In this document: piece by piece, positions 23,265-36,635 of the stretch | Layout: each line of letters begins with the position of its first letter | Position numbering within the stretch: the first letter of the stretch is position 1 | Assembly (NCBI GenBank): GCA_004009845.1 | Contig: RMBW01000095.1 | Location: forward strand, 1 to 64,000 | Reading direction: 5' to 3' | DNA from: Davidsoniella eucalypti | Lineage: Eukaryota; Ascomycota; Sordariomycetes; Microascales; Ceratocystidaceae | Length of the DNA: 64,000 nucleotides | Notes under the pieces: model-generated | Databases searched by the model: none | What the model was told of the DNA's origin: nothing | The model's input: only the letters and a program-made list of their open reading frames with translations | Program-made: the position numbers and the translations under genes

Positions 23265-25425
23265 TTTCTTCTAGTGACTTCTTAGTATAGAAGAGAGAAG
23301 AGCATCGACAGTGGCAGTGATACTACAATAGAAAGACCATAACCTAGTAGATATATAGATCCTCGGGTAACGATATCTTCTCGCTACTATGCTATGTACA
23401 TGTATACATAAATATATAAGCCACCCATACAAGTTGCTGAGTCAAGTCTTTTGCATACTTTCCCTTGATGTATTTCTGAAACAGCGCCCGTCCCTCCTTT
23501 TTTTATCTGTTCGTTTATAACTAGAGCAGGAATACATAAAAATGAGTAAAGCATGGACGTATAACATAAAAAACGAATGAAGACTCTAGATTAGTATCTA
23601 ATACAGCCTCCAAAGGGAAAAAAAAGCTTGGACATGATGAGCCCCTCCAAGACCTATTGAACAAGATGCATCTTGTTTCTAGGCAAAGTTTGCCTTCTTG
23701 AGTGTGATGGAGTGTGTATCTGTAGAATGTATAGCCCCATTCCAGCTTCTGGCACTTCTATACATAGACAGCAAGTGGTCAATACGAGTTTGCTATCACC
23801 ATAATATATGTATACTACAAAGTAAACCACCTTCACCGTGATTCATGCTCATATGCTCACATTGGCTGCCTATTCTGTTCTTCCATCGATATCAGTAATA
23901 TTGTTATATCTAACCCATACTGCAAATCGTCAAGCGAACCTAAAAACAGAATAAGAGAAAGAGAAAGTGAAAGAGAGAAATACATGAAACACCCGCGCGG
24001 TCTTCCACAGGGCGAGATATGCAATGTACATGGAATAATATCTGGATAGTTTGCTTGCCCTTGTCGTGTATCAATGTAAGCTTCGGGCTCTGCTCCGTTA
24101 CTCTTCTATGTATAAGTACGCCCACGTACGATATTTGCTGATGCCGACGGGCCATCCAAGAGTTTCAGATTTCTGTTCGAACCGGCCTGTTTCGAGAACG
24201 GACTGCCTTTTTTTGGGTTCGACTCTTTCCATCTCTTATAGCCCAAAGTGGATGTTAACGTATGACGAATTCTCTCTTTCTTTTCGTTCTGGTGCTGTGC
24301 CGCGCTCTAGCTTGGACATTGGGAATAATGTATTTTTTCCTTGCCGCGTTTGTACGCCGAGAGCAAAATCGCGGTGTCTCCTTCGCTCTATTTGTTGAGG
24401 AGTTTTGGCTGTCCCAATGGTTGAAACTTGTGCTTAGGCATATGCGTGACGTGTTCTAGAATATCTAATGTTACCAGCCTGGATTTAGGATACGCTATAC
24501 CGTGGAACCCAGACTTGTCGTGAAGATGAGCTACTAGGACTGACGACGGTGTATTTCATGCTATCATTGTACATAATGAAGACAGAAGACTGGCTCGCCA
24601 GAACTCACCATGTTGCGAGATTCAGCACGAAGTATGTGTGTTTGGTATCTGAAAGAGTAACTTTCACTAGTAATCCATTGCCATCATTATCATGGGATTT
24701 AGATAATTTCTGAACAATCGACCTTTTCCGCCTTGTTAGTGGAGGCTTGATGAGCCAAGATACATCGTAGTGGCTGAGTAACACCAGATCATCCAAAAGA
24801 TATGGTGACAGACTTCGCCATCTCTCTGTCCTCAACTATTCAATCTCGAGTTGGGCAATCAATTGTAATCCAGATAAAGCCAGCATGTCAGCTCACTAAT
24901 TCTGGAAAACTGGCATTTGTTTAATTAAAATTATATTTGTAAAGAAATCATAGATCAAGTTGGCCCTTAATGCCATGTTACACACATAGTAACAAGCCCA
25001 CCTAAACCGCTCACTTTGGAATCTTTTGTATAGACAATTCGAGGTCAAAGTTCCCAAAACACCATGATGGATATGTATTTGCGGAAAGGAAAACAACCTA
25101 TAACGGTCTTTGTTTTGTTAAAAAAGTATAAAAATATATATATAAAATAAAGCCATCCTCCTTTGCACATAGCCGTAAAACACATCTCAAATAAAAAACA
25201 GAAAGAAAAAGGAATAAATCGTTGTGAAAAAATATGATAGAATAGCGTCCACGTTTTGAACCTTCCCTTGGTCGTCAATGTGGTGAAAACGCCTTAACTC
25301 CGCAGTCCCCTCCGTCCAGCCTTCAACTTGCCGTCTGACATACACTCTGCTTGACTCACTCAAAGTCAGCTCATTCATGACAAACTCTAGAGCACCACTT
25401 CATCGCTATATGTATGAACTACCAA

Positions 25426-27852
25426 CTATGACCGAGCGGCCTCAAGCTCCAGCTCCAGCTGGCGGATACGTTCGCTCTGATCCTGGGCACCAATGGGGCC
25501 CTCAACCTTGCGCTTCAGCATCTCGACTTCGCGCGTCAAGGCCTCAATCTTAGCGCTCTGCGACTCAATCAACTTCTTGATCTCTATGAGCACATCGTTG
25601 CTCACTGGCGACGCACTACGGCTTGGCGCTGCCGATCCATAGCCAGCAGCGGCGGCAGCAGCAATGGCAGTCGCCGTAGGAACAATGGGTAGAGGAATAG
25701 GCCGGGGAGTTATGGGACTACGCACAGGCGTGCCGGAACCGGAGCCAGTCTTGGCCACAGCCGAAGACTTGAGCGGTTGCGGGTTGGTGCCAGACGAGAA
25801 GATGACCGAGCTGCGAGGCGTGGGGCGGGCCGAGGGTATCCGCGCGGGAATCTCATCGAAGGACGAGGGCTCCTCATTGTCGGATGAAGAGGGCTCTTCA
25901 TTGTCCTTGTACTTGTTGGCCATAGCTGACATGCTCTCTTTCTGGTCCTTCACCGAGGTCGAGACCGAGATCCGAGACACATGTGCAGGCTCTTCTTTCT
26001 TGGCAGGGGCGGGAACAACAGGCGAGGCAATGATGGAAGCAGGCTCACGCTTGGGAATAGCAACTGGGGCAGGTGACGAAGTCACCGAGTTGGGCACATT
26101 GGCGCCAGGGGCAACCTCAACGGGAGGCTGGTTGTTGTACACACTCTCAAGATCGATCTTGGCTGGCAGATCCGACTTGCCTTCGTACCACTCCTTGGCG
26201 CTCTCGGCACTCTTCAGACCAACGGCAGGCGGGTACAGATCCGACTGGAAGGTCTCGGCACGACGGGGCACAGTGAAGGAAATAGGCTCAATGTAGCCGT
26301 CGTTGACGGTCTTGTAGCCGCGCATGACCTCATTCTCGTGGACGTTGATACCTCTACGAGGGACAAAGGCCACACCGCGCTGGGGATCGCCCGACTTGTA
26401 CTCGCTCAGGAATTCGAACTTGTCGGCCTCGTATTCGTAGTAGCGGATGTTGCCATCACCCTTGCCGGCCAGGTACAGACAGTTGCTACCATCATCCCAG
26501 AAAGGCATGCAGACACCGGAGATAGAGTCGAGCATGTTGAAGCCACCAATGGGTTCCTCATTACCAGGCTCCCATAGAGCAATCTGGCGCTCGCTCATCT
26601 TGGAGAAACCGGTGGTAGCAAAGCGGTTGTGCTCACCCATCCAAACAACTCTGCTGTTCTTGGCACCAGCATGGCCAGCGTGCTGGGCAACAGCCTTTTC
26701 CTGACGAACATCCCATACGGTAATCTTCTTGTCACGCGACGTACTGGCCATGAGCGTACCATTGGCATTCCAGGACATGCTCTGCACCAGATCGCTGTGG
26801 CGCAGGTTCAGGGAGGCTACGCCAGTACCGACATCCCAAACCTTGATGCTGAAGTCACCCGATGCAGAGGCGAGCACGTTGTCGGCAGCCGGGTTCCACA
26901 GCACGTAGCCAACCTTGCGGGTGTGGCCAGACAGTGTCAGGACGGGGGCAATGCTGGGCGCCTCTTCGGCGTCGGTATACAGGGTGAAGTCATTTGGCAC
27001 CTCCCAAATGCACACCTTGGCATCGTCGGAAGCAGAGGCAATGATGCGGTCGTTGAAGGGGTTCCAGTCGGTGTCGAGGACAGGGCCGGTGTGTCCGCGG
27101 AACAGCGAGATCTGGTCGGGGAGCTTGCCGCGCTCGTTCACGGGGATGACAGCGAAGGCGCCACCACCGCTGGACTCCCAGTTGACGGAAAGGTAGTCAG
27201 GGTTGGCCTATGGTATTATTATGGCGGTTAGTTTCATGGATACGATTGGGGCTCGATGTATCATGTATGGCAAAAGGCAGTATAGCATTTGCTTAGAGAC
27301 ATGTTCTTCGAGGCATTGCAGAGCGGGAATTATGGAATCAGAGCTTTGACGGGTATTAATCGGTTCGCGAGGCTGTGGTGAGTAAGACGGAGTATTTATC
27401 TTTGTAGATGCGAGTCGGAAAGCGTTGAGATGGCCGACAGTTTGATGGCTAGGCAGCTGCGAGAGGCAGAAAGGCCCCTCGTCTGGCCCCTGATATAGTG
27501 GTGGCTTGTCTATAGCAGAGCATGTACAGGGTGGTATTCGCACGCTTCAATGACTTCGATGATGGTTTGCAGGAAAAAGAAAAGAAAAAAGCTCTGACTC
27601 TGCTCTGCAATATTCGACTTCGAGAGTGGTTTCGAGGCAACTGTCAACTCACCTTGACCAGATTAGAATCCCAGGCATTGCGGCTGATGTGTAGATTATC
27701 GTAGCAGAACTCCTTGCGCGTCGACTTGCCAAAGACGTGGCCTACGAGATAGAGCGGGTTAGCCAACCATAGACAGTAAATGCAGATAGAAATGTATCAG
27801 AAAATGCACAATACATACGGTACTTGGACGCTCGCACAAATCGGCCAGACAT
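25426..27852 (-). CDS. CRN1: Coronin, WD40 actin-binding protein
   Basis: Binds F-actin and the Arp2/3 complex at cortical actin patches. Exons 27852-27819, 27741-27653 and 27207-25426 give 634 residues. The N terminus MSGRFVRASKYRHVFG is the typical coronin start (DUF1899). WD repeats follow, with clear units such as ASASDDAKVCIWEVP, ASASGDFSIKVWDVG and ASTSRDKKITVWDVR, and then the conserved C-terminal extension of the propeller (SYKSGDPQRGVAFVPRR-like block). A Ser/Pro-rich variable region leads to a C-terminal coiled coil (EIKKLIESQSAKIEALTREV and on), which in the family mediates oligomers and Arp2/3 contact. The first intron is 77 bp and the second 445 bp, long for this window. The gene is complete, with no odd residues noted. 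Confidence 0.95.
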
Positions 27853-30800
27853 GATGACGCTGTGGTGCGAGATTCTCGGCGTGTAAGCTAAAGAGGATGT
27901 AGGAAAAGATAGAGGCAGTCTATCCAAGATCGGGAGAAATGATTGGCTCTGGCCCGGGATGACAAGATCAAATTCAGATTCGGACGTAAAACGCAGTACC
28001 GCAGACAAAATAAAATATGAAAAATGAAAGGCTGATGCTGTTGTTGTTGATGTTGTGTTTTTGGTCTTTGCTACAGCCCACAAACGAGGAAACTTGTCCT
28101 AGTCGGGACGAAGGACAGAAAAAGGCAGGCAGCTGATCTAGTGAGTCTAAAGGGGAAGAGAAAAAAAGCCCGCCGTAAATGCAAAAAGAAAAGAAAAAAT
28201 GGAAGAGAAATAAAATATCGTGACGGAACAAGAAGAAGAAGAAATAAAAAGGGGAAGAAAAAGAAGTAAAAAGGGAATTCGTCACAGAATATAAGAAGCA
28301 GAATAAAAAGCCGATCAAGATGTCGCCGGAAATCCAAGCCAAGGTGCTAAAACAGTCAAGCCTGAGGCTGGAAATTGAAGCTCGCCAGCCAATTTTCAGG
28401 AGGAAAAATACATCGAAAAAGCGTTGTGTTTTGTTTGAGAAGCGGCTCCTGAAGCTATTTTGACAAATTGAAGAAGAAAAAGCTTGTGAAATAACAGAGC
28501 AACTTCAGCACATTACCTACTATATTTACAGGGCACTCTCTTTTATTGCTTCCTTACCCGCCCCCCTCCTTCTTGCTCTACTGCCGAGCTTCTAGCGCCA
28601 TTTCCACGCAATAGAACAAACAAGGCCAGCACCAAAACATATGTATAAGTAATATAGAAATCACAGGGGTTCCCAACTAACAATAAAAAAGGTGGAAGCC
28701 TAGCCATATCAAATACTAATTATTACTCTGGTGTCCAATATTTTAGTGCCTACCTTTGAGTAAAAGAAAAACTCTTGGCTGCAACACAAAAGAAACCCAA
28801 AGACGAAGAATAACATGGAGATAAATTATATCTTGTAACCATTCTTCCACTAGTTCGGGATGCCGGGAATTCTTATTATCTTCTTTTTTGGTAAAACCCC
28901 CCCGTTTTCCATCACTAACTTCAAATACCCCCGGAACTTTGATACAATTCAATAAACCAGGTTCTCGCTAGTCACCTTACGACTATTGATTTCTTTTTTT
29001 CTTCTTGTCATTATCTATACTATTCGACAGCTCCCCCTTTATTTATCATCTTCCTTTTTTCACTCTATCGCAAATATGTACATAAGTACATTGATCATCA
29101 GTCAATAGCTCCACAAGATTAATAAATTAAAAAATGTATATTCAGTCATACAGAACAAAAAGAAGAAAAGCAGTGTTAAGGGTTGAGGGTTATCAAGATC
29201 AACTTTTCCATTTTTATGTAACCTCCTTTGAAACTCTTCTTCTTCTCTCTCCTTCTTGCCTTTTCTTTTTTTTTCAATTTCAATTGCCCCTCGTTTGGTT
29301 CTACATATTTGATCTCTCTCTCTCTCTGGCTTATTACTTCTATTAGTTATATGACTTTTTTTACTAGTTATATGTATTATGATCTCCCTATTCTAAATAC
29401 CCGCCTGATACCGAGTCCCTGGCCCTGACACTTCTCTTTTGATTATCTTCTTTTCTTGTTTTTCTTCTCCTCGGTTCATAGTTCAAGTCTTTTTATCATA
29501 TCAAAACAAGCCCCCCATAAACGAACCAAAACCACTAACCCCTGTCTGCACATCATGCTATCTCATGCTATCATATGTTATGCCTCGTCGTCTTGTTTCT
29601 CATATATAATGATACCCGTTTGTTTCCTGTTTTCTGCTTCGTAATTTTCCTTTTGTATATTATTGAATTCCACTATATACTCTCTTGAAAATAGCGCGGC
29701 TGAGCATACTTACCAGAACACACTCTACTTTGCTACCCATTTCTTCCTCCAACTTCGCTTCCATCTGCAACTCTGATATGATCGAACCATTATCGTTCTA
29801 ACAGGAAATCAATGATCGACTTTGGTTTGGCTTTGACATGGCCTTAATCATAACTCCCTCCATCTCCATAACTTGATCTACATATACCTGTACATACACA
29901 CATGTAGAACTAAGTGTTATGCTAATGGAAGTGGTGCAATATATCGTCATATTGCTATTTTAATATCCCTACTCGCCCAACTCCTCTAACCACTAATGAT
30001 ACTGGATGGACTACTTGGCTACTTATATTGATGGTTGTGAGCGTTGTCCCTATGTGCCCCGAGGCATCGTAGTCACATCACCACATGTGTTGGCCAAGCC
30101 CCTGAGTTGGTCCAGCCTCATTGGTGTAGTTGCTGATCATTTTCTAGGGTATTAACCCTACCATGAGATCCGCGACACTTTTTTAAAAAAAATTTTTAAT
30201 TCATTGATGTGACACCAGTATGTAATGATGACATGTTCAAAGACTTATTTGTTCTTGGTGATATTGGTACTAGTGAATTCGAAGATCACAAACTGCCATT
30301 TAAAAAAAATTAGACTTCAATAAAGACATAATTGCAAACTGAATTTCAATTGCATTTACTAATAACTAATATGCTAGACTAATTGCATGTGCTGTGCTTA
30401 CAATACACTGTGCACTTTTTTTGGGCGAAAAAATGAAGATATGGAGTCAAAAAACATAGAGAAAGAAAACCCAGGCATTTCTTTTTTGTTTGGGCAACAA
30501 GAGGAATGATAGTGGTAGCAGTAACAGTAGAGATATGAAGGGGAAAAGAAGAAGAGAGATACAGAGATGTATGTAAGTGTGCGATGAACAGTACGAAAAT
30601 TGGTAGTGCCATGACTAACAAGAAAAGATAACAAGAGTACAAAAAAAAGAAGGAAGAAAAAAAGACAAAAAGAAAAAAATAGTAGTGATGGTAGCGAATA
30701 TAATAGTAGTAGTTTTTGTTTTTGAAAATAAACCTTTCCGTTGTTCCATGTAAACAAACGCCGCAGTGCCTGTAATCGACAATATTCAAAAGACGCCACC

Positions 30801-31068
30801 AAATTTCCTGCCACCAACCGATCAGACAAGATCCCGGATAACACCCAAGAAATAACGAAAGAGAGAGAGATAGCAATATGCTAAAATCAAGAAAGGAAGA
30901 AAGACGAAAAGAAACCAACCAGACCAAGATGACTAAACCCGTAGGGCAATATGCTAAATAGAAAACAGGTGATAGGACAGAGAGACTAATGATAGTGTAC
31001 GAGAAATATGTCGAGAGAAAATGAAAAGGGAAGAAAGGAAAAAAAAGCCTGTACCAAGGAGCCGTCAT
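27853..31068. other. Intergenic between coronin and BUD4
   Basis: Upstream region of coronin plus downstream region of BUD4. 28100-28320 is purine-rich on the plus strand (pyrimidine-rich in the coronin sense). 28990-29640 and 30400-31060 hold long low-complexity T-rich or A-rich stretches. One probable LINE stub lies at 29098-29148. No gene recognised. Confidence 0.5.
29098..29148 (+). repeat. 37-bp LINE stub with 7-bp target-site duplication
   Basis: TCAGTCA at 29098-29104 and 29142-29148 brackets ATAGCTCCACAAGATTAATA followed by AATTAAAAAAT. This matches the tail core of the stubs at 2643-2728 and 53543-53625, with a few changes. The short duplication leaves room for chance. Confidence 0.6.
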
Positions 31069-34000
31069 TTACATAACACTCTTGTTGCGAGCGTGCATTT
31101 GACGAGCCTCGGCAGCACGTCGCCGTAGGGCTTCTTCCCGCTTGAATACAACCTCGCACCATCTGCTACGCTTAGGAGAATTTCCATCGTCGTCTTGGTT
31201 GTTTTCTGAACGGCCGATGACCTCGACAAGAGCCCGCATCCACGCCTCCTTGTCCTGTGCAGTATCGGCATAAAAGTCAATAACCTCGCCATTGTTGAAG
31301 CGGATACGGAACCCCTCTTCAACAAACATGTAACCCTCCTCATCTTCCGCAAAAGCGGATCGGCGGCGGCGTCCTCCCTTGCCCGCGATCTCCTTCTCCA
31401 CAAGAGAGCGACGGTCATCAATTAGCCGCTTGGCATTGGCCAGGTTGATAGTAGCACGAGGCTGCCGAGTAGCTTCATGGAACGCCGTAAGCTTGGTACC
31501 GACAAGCTTGAAATATCTGCGGCGCCAGTATGGGCAATCTCCACCTTGCTGGCTCAGGGGTCCTTCAAAGCACGTGGCGAGACGCTCTTCTGCCGCCTTC
31601 ATCTCGCGGATGCAAGAAGACATGCTCTTGGGCATCTCCTCCTCACTGCAGCCCTTGGGCCGAGGCACAAAGAGCAACTGCAACTCGAGCTTGCCGATCT
31701 TGTAAGGAGCGCGGCGAACAACGCCGGTGTTACCCCGCTTGCTCTTGACGCTGCAAGCAAAGTTGGCTTCTTCCTTGGCCCATTCGTTGAAGCAAGCAAC
31801 TTCTACGATGTAAGGACGACCGAAGCAGCGGTTCTCGTGCTCCTTGAGGCAGACATAAGAACGAGCAAACGTTCCATCATCCGCAGCCAAAGGAGACAAG
31901 AGATCCCAAGCAGTTGGCGCGGAAGAGCGCTGTTGCTTGGCCTGAGCTTCTTGCATGACACGTTCTTCCTCCTCGCGAAGACGCATTTCCATTTCCTTGC
32001 GCTTCTTTGGCGAGGCGAACACACGGCTGAATGTAGATGTCTTAGCCTTGGTCATGCGGACAGGTGCAGTGACGGGTGCTGCACGTTGTACTGGTTTGTC
32101 CAGCTTGACATTCAGCGTTAGTTGAAATTCGAGGTCATGGGGAACAACAAGCTCGAATTCTTGGCCGATTGGTGCATTGCGAGCAAGCTCAAGCCAGGCA
32201 GTAGTGACGCAGTGTACGCCATTGTCCAGTGTCAGACTAAACCAAGTACGTTCGTCTAGAAGCATGTTAGCTAAAGATCCTATTATAGGATATTACACAA
32301 CTTCACTTACTCTTGGGTATAGGTAGATCAAGATCCTTGACACCGACAACCTTGACGAAGAGGCGGCCGCGCTCGGCCTCCTCAGTCGCAGTTTCGAGGT
32401 CTTCTTCTGTCAGAGAGTTGAGAGCAACCTGGGCGTTGCTTTCCTGACCAGGCATGGGAGGCACTGCGCCGGCAGCAGAAGTAACCATAGCTCGCGATCT
32501 AAGACTACGCTGGCGTTTGCCGTTCCATGGCTCAACTACCCATGACTGGGGTCGGTATTCTGATTTGATAGGAGAGTTGCCTGCAGATCGGGCCTTCCAG
32601 GCGTCGTGGTCGTTATCCTTGTCGCTGGCAGAGACTAGCTTGGTGTTTTGACGCATAAGATAGCCGCGCTTTGGAGTAGTTATTATGTTAGCATAGGTCA
32701 TAGAATTAGGGATATTAGCTCGATATGTTGTTGGTCCAGGCACGGTAGATGTTCCGCTTGAAAGCTTTCTAGAAATAGTATCGCTTGATAGTCTACGGGA
32801 TCCGTTGCTGTTTCTTAGTCGTCCTATAGACACTCGTCTGGACTGGCGGCGCGGTAATGAGGGTCTTCGACTTAGACTCTGTAGGCGTTTTTGAGCTCGA
32901 TATTGGCGGAGTCGGATTTCATATGCTACCTTTTGGTTTTCCATGACACGATCAAAGTCTTTGTCGAGGCTGAGGCCCGTGTCGAGGTCAAGGGTGAGAC
33001 TGCGCTTCTTAAAGCTGGGGTGTCTCTCGATATAGTCGTTGGTGCTAGCACTCTCGGTACCCGCTAGGTCTTGCTCAACATCCAGCATCTTACTTAGACG
33101 AGTACTGTCGGGGATGGCTGGCACATCGGGAACAGGAATTTCCCGGCTGACAATGCGTCTTTGTTCACGCATGGCAGCAAGGTCTGCAGGAGTCGCGGAA
33201 GGGCGAGTTTTTAGGGTAGAGCCAGATGCCTTGATGGTGGCTTGGCGTTCAGGGATAGCAGGCTCCTCAATCAAAGGAGCCTCAGGTGTACGGTCACTAT
33301 TCTCGTCGAGGCTATTGTGATATTCCTGCTCAGTGATGTCGCCATCGTCCTCATCGTATGTTTCCACCTCATCGGCAACACGATGATGTATAACAGAATC
33401 AGGAGAACTAGGCTCATCGTCATCCTCTTCGTTTGTGTATACACTGGTCTCGTAAACACTTGGTTCACCCCACCCTGTGCCGTCGTATTCTGGCTTGGAA
33501 AGTTGAGCACGAGGCGGCGTCCGAGGACGTTGGATGTGGGCTTGAGATTGGGGTCTGGGGGGCAACTGAGTTTGGGCATTGAGCTCCAGTCTGTTGCCAG
33601 ATTCCTGCCGAGCGCCGGGGCGGGGCAGTAAAGGTGCGTTAAGAGCCAATTTAGGAGGCTGGCTAACATCGATTTCAGTCTGAGAAGGGGTGAGTGGTGA
33701 AGCCAGTCCGCTAGCAGAAGCTTCACGAGCCACACTTTTCTCGGAGTCGACATGAGAAGAGAATTGGCTAGTAGTATCACATTCAGCGCCAGTGAAATCC
33801 TCAGTTTCCGTAAACGAATCATCGGTGTACATATCATAAACACCTTGGTTACGGTGAATGACAACAGAGTTTTCACCTTCAGTATCTTCGTCATCCGTTA
33901 TGAGCTCGGCCAGATCGCGACGAATAATCACGCTACCACCCTCCTCGTCGTCGTCATACAACATAGAGGATTCTTCAGTAGTAGGGAGAGGAACATCAGG

Positions 34001-36635
34001 GTCGGTCATTTGTGAGTGAGCAGTAGTAGGGCGTAGTGGACTAGAGCTAGGCGGTGGAGACGAGAAATTGTAATCCGATTCACGTTTGCGAACCTTGGTC
34101 TTGTCGACGCCTCTCATGATTGATTCGCGAGTGAGAGGAGGAAGGTCGTAGTCGGAGAGCACTGATATCTCGATATTCTCGTCAGATCCAGAGTCATACT
34201 CAGAATCGTCATAGCTGTAGTTTCCATTATGCTCACTACGATCATCGTTGTGGTCATCGGTGTAACGATCAGTGTAGCGATCATTAGTGGCAGTATCGTG
34301 GCTGAGGGGAGATGATGAGATATCAGAGTTAGGAGAAGGAGTAGGGTTCGCAGCCGGAGACAGCTCCTGTGAAACAGAGCGAGGGCTTGATGGGGTAGGC
34401 GTCAATGACTCGCGTGTAGTTCCACTGCTGGATCGGGGAGGCGGTGGTGGCGCCAGACTCTCAGTATCGTCATTGTCATCAACGGGTAGAGGGGAAATAG
34501 AGCGAGAGCTGTGAGAAATGTGAGAAGAATCAGGCGAGTTTGATGTTGAAGCAGCAACGAGAGCATCACTGGCCACAGTAGTAGCCTTGACATCAAGCTG
34601 AGATGGTGAGTCAGGTGTAGAGTGCAGCACGTCCGACTCGGGAGTTCCGACCTTATCACGGGTCCCCGCACGACGGAGGCGACGCTCTCTTTGCTGTTCA
34701 GCAGCAGACTTTCCATCATCAGACAGCATCATCAACTTCAAGCGTTCATCTAGCGGCATCTTAATATGGCCGATGCTGCTATTGTGAATGTCGCTGTTGC
34801 GGTGCGCCGGTGGCGGGGGCAAGTTCCGTTGCACGCTAGTTATTCTCTCGCCTGTTTTGATTGAGCCAGGAGTTCCGCCTACATTGAGACCAGTCGATGA
34901 CTGGGTTCGTTTGAGCTCACGGCCTGGCAATGGAGGTAGCGGTCTGTGGTCAGTTGGACCGGACTCGGTTCGTTGCTGTAGCTGACGGCCAGCGGCTGCG
35001 GCTGCAGCGAAACTTGAGCTCGGACCTGGGCTGTTGTATTCATAGCGGTCGTCATCACCTCTGGGAGTAGGTGGGCTACGGCTTCCGCGATGCCAGCCAT
35101 CGGCATCAGGTAAGACAACAGGAGTCTTATCAGTGTCTTCGAGGGAGGCATCGAAGCTGTCTTCTGGGTCATCATGGCGGTACATGTGATCATCGTAGTC
35201 GTCGTCTTCCTCGTCGTCATCAATGTAGCTGCCTTCGTTCGACTCGGTGTCGATGGAGGAGAGGTCTGGAGTGGCCATTTCATATTCGTTGACTTGCGGT
35301 GGTGCGTTGTCAAATGTGACGCTCTTGGCATGGCGGTGCAGAGTGCGGTGAGGATGAACCTTATCTTCCATAGTCCACTGACCAGTATCTTCATTAAAGC
35401 TACTCTTGAAGCGAGACGCAGAAAGCGAGGACTTGATAGGTGACGGCTGATCGCGGCTTGGTGTTTGTGGTGGGATAGCTGGTAGGGGCGATCGCGTCTC
35501 AGGCGTAGAAGCGTCTGCTGGAGGCGAGCTCAGAATTGGGTCTGCTAGATGAGCTGGTGTAATCTTGGCAGGAGCTGACAATGAGGACATCGAGGCGGCA
35601 TTACGCACATGGCCGGGAGTTGACGGTCCAGATACGGAGCTCTGGTTTCTGTTGTGGGTTGGCTTGCGGTCCGGCGTGCGCATTGCGGCCGCGAGATCAA
35701 AGTTGGCACGGATTCCCGAGCCGCCAAAGGCGTTCCCTTGCACCTTAGCAAGAGGGCGCTCGATGTAGTGAATGCGAGTCGGGTCATATTCTTGCTTCTG
35801 CTCCAGAGCCAAGATGTTGGAATTCTTGACTCTGGATGCCTTTTCGAGACGTTCGAGCGATGAGCGACGCATAGGTGACGATGATGATATTCCGGATGTG
35901 CTGTAGAGTATACTATTTTCGGTTACAGAGTTGCGACTTTGCCAAAAGATGCGAGGAGAAGCAGTAGTATCAATAGGAGACGGTTGGAATGGCGAAGAGT
36001 CGGGATTGAGGGCCATCGTCTGCACATTACAAGTAAAGTACGTGTTAGAGCACACTCTTAGCAAGTCAAGGGGTTAGATTACCACCGCCTATCCTAGGGA
36101 TGGAAATTGAGAGACAGGGAGCCCGATGCCCATGCTACGGCTCGCGGCCGTCAATACATAAAGCAAAGGACCACCTACTGCCCACTAAGAGGACATACCT
36201 TTGACGTTTGGTTCCGGCTGGGGGAGTTCCGACGCTTCTCTCCAGGCGAGATTTCGCTCAGGGCACGGCCAGCAGTAGACTTTTTGGTTGGCGATGGGGT
36301 TTTATTGATGCGGAGGGGATGCACCTAGCAAGATGGGAGAAAATCGAGCGTTAGCAGAAATGAGCCAGGAAAGTAACAGTGCAAAGACTACAGGCTTGTT
36401 TGTTTTCTCATATGCAGGTCAAGCATATCCTTTTAGGTCTTCTCTCGAGTAGTAATTCGCAGCCCAAAGAGAAAAAGGTAAAGAAAAAACAGCAAGGGGA
36501 GAGATCGTCCTTTACGCGCAAGTTTTTAGACGTAAATTTTGGTTGTTGGCAGATAGCAGCCAGTTACCAAAAAGAGAGAGAAAAAAATGACACAATATCA
36601 CAAAAGGGCACACTAACGGGTTCAGACGAAGCCAT
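31069..36635 (-). CDS. BUD4: Bud4-type anillin-related protein with PH domain
   Basis: Landmark and septin-associated protein that organises the septin ring and septum sites. Exons 36635-36618, 36324-36199, 36019-32311 and 32255-31069 give 1679 residues. The tiny first exon (18 nt) encodes MASSEP; exon 2 continues VHPLRINKTPSPTKK and ALSEISPGEKRRNSPS, and exon 3 opens with SSPFQPSP and SPRIFWQS, all in the order seen in filamentous-fungal Bud4. The centre is a long disordered, Ser- and acid-rich region. The last 400 residues hold the anillin-like domain (ERTWFSLTLDNGVHCVT at the exon 3/4 join; CLKEHENRCFGRPYIVEVACF) and a PH domain (CPYWRRRYFKLVGTKLTAFHE to DTAQDKEAWMRALVEVI). All introns are GT..AG. 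Confidence 0.93.

Larger units (their letters stand above)
10561..25425. other. About 15 kb without a recognisable gene
   Basis: Only short frames, none above about 165 codons and none resembling a known family or showing a run of plausible exons. No tRNA, 5S rRNA or transposon coding was seen. Composition stays like ordinary intergenic DNA (mixed, mildly AT-rich), not the extreme AT of RIP-scorched repeats. It holds simple runs (A26 at 15249, G14 at 23251) and scattered AACCCTA-type motifs (about 17180, 18255, 20769, 20820). It may hold long noncoding RNAs or regulatory DNA for STE12; nothing in the sequence proves this. Confidence 0.5.

Noticed and set aside
25664..26296. 210-codon plus-strand frame over coronin
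   Set aside because: Antisense shadow of the Ser/Pro/Ala-rich part of coronin.
30379..31068. 229-codon minus-strand frame after BUD4
   Set aside because: Begins at the BUD4 stop and is a Phe/Leu/Tyr-rich translation of A-rich intergenic DNA.
31477..32121. 214-codon plus-strand frame over BUD4
   Set aside because: Antisense to the anillin/PH-coding exon.
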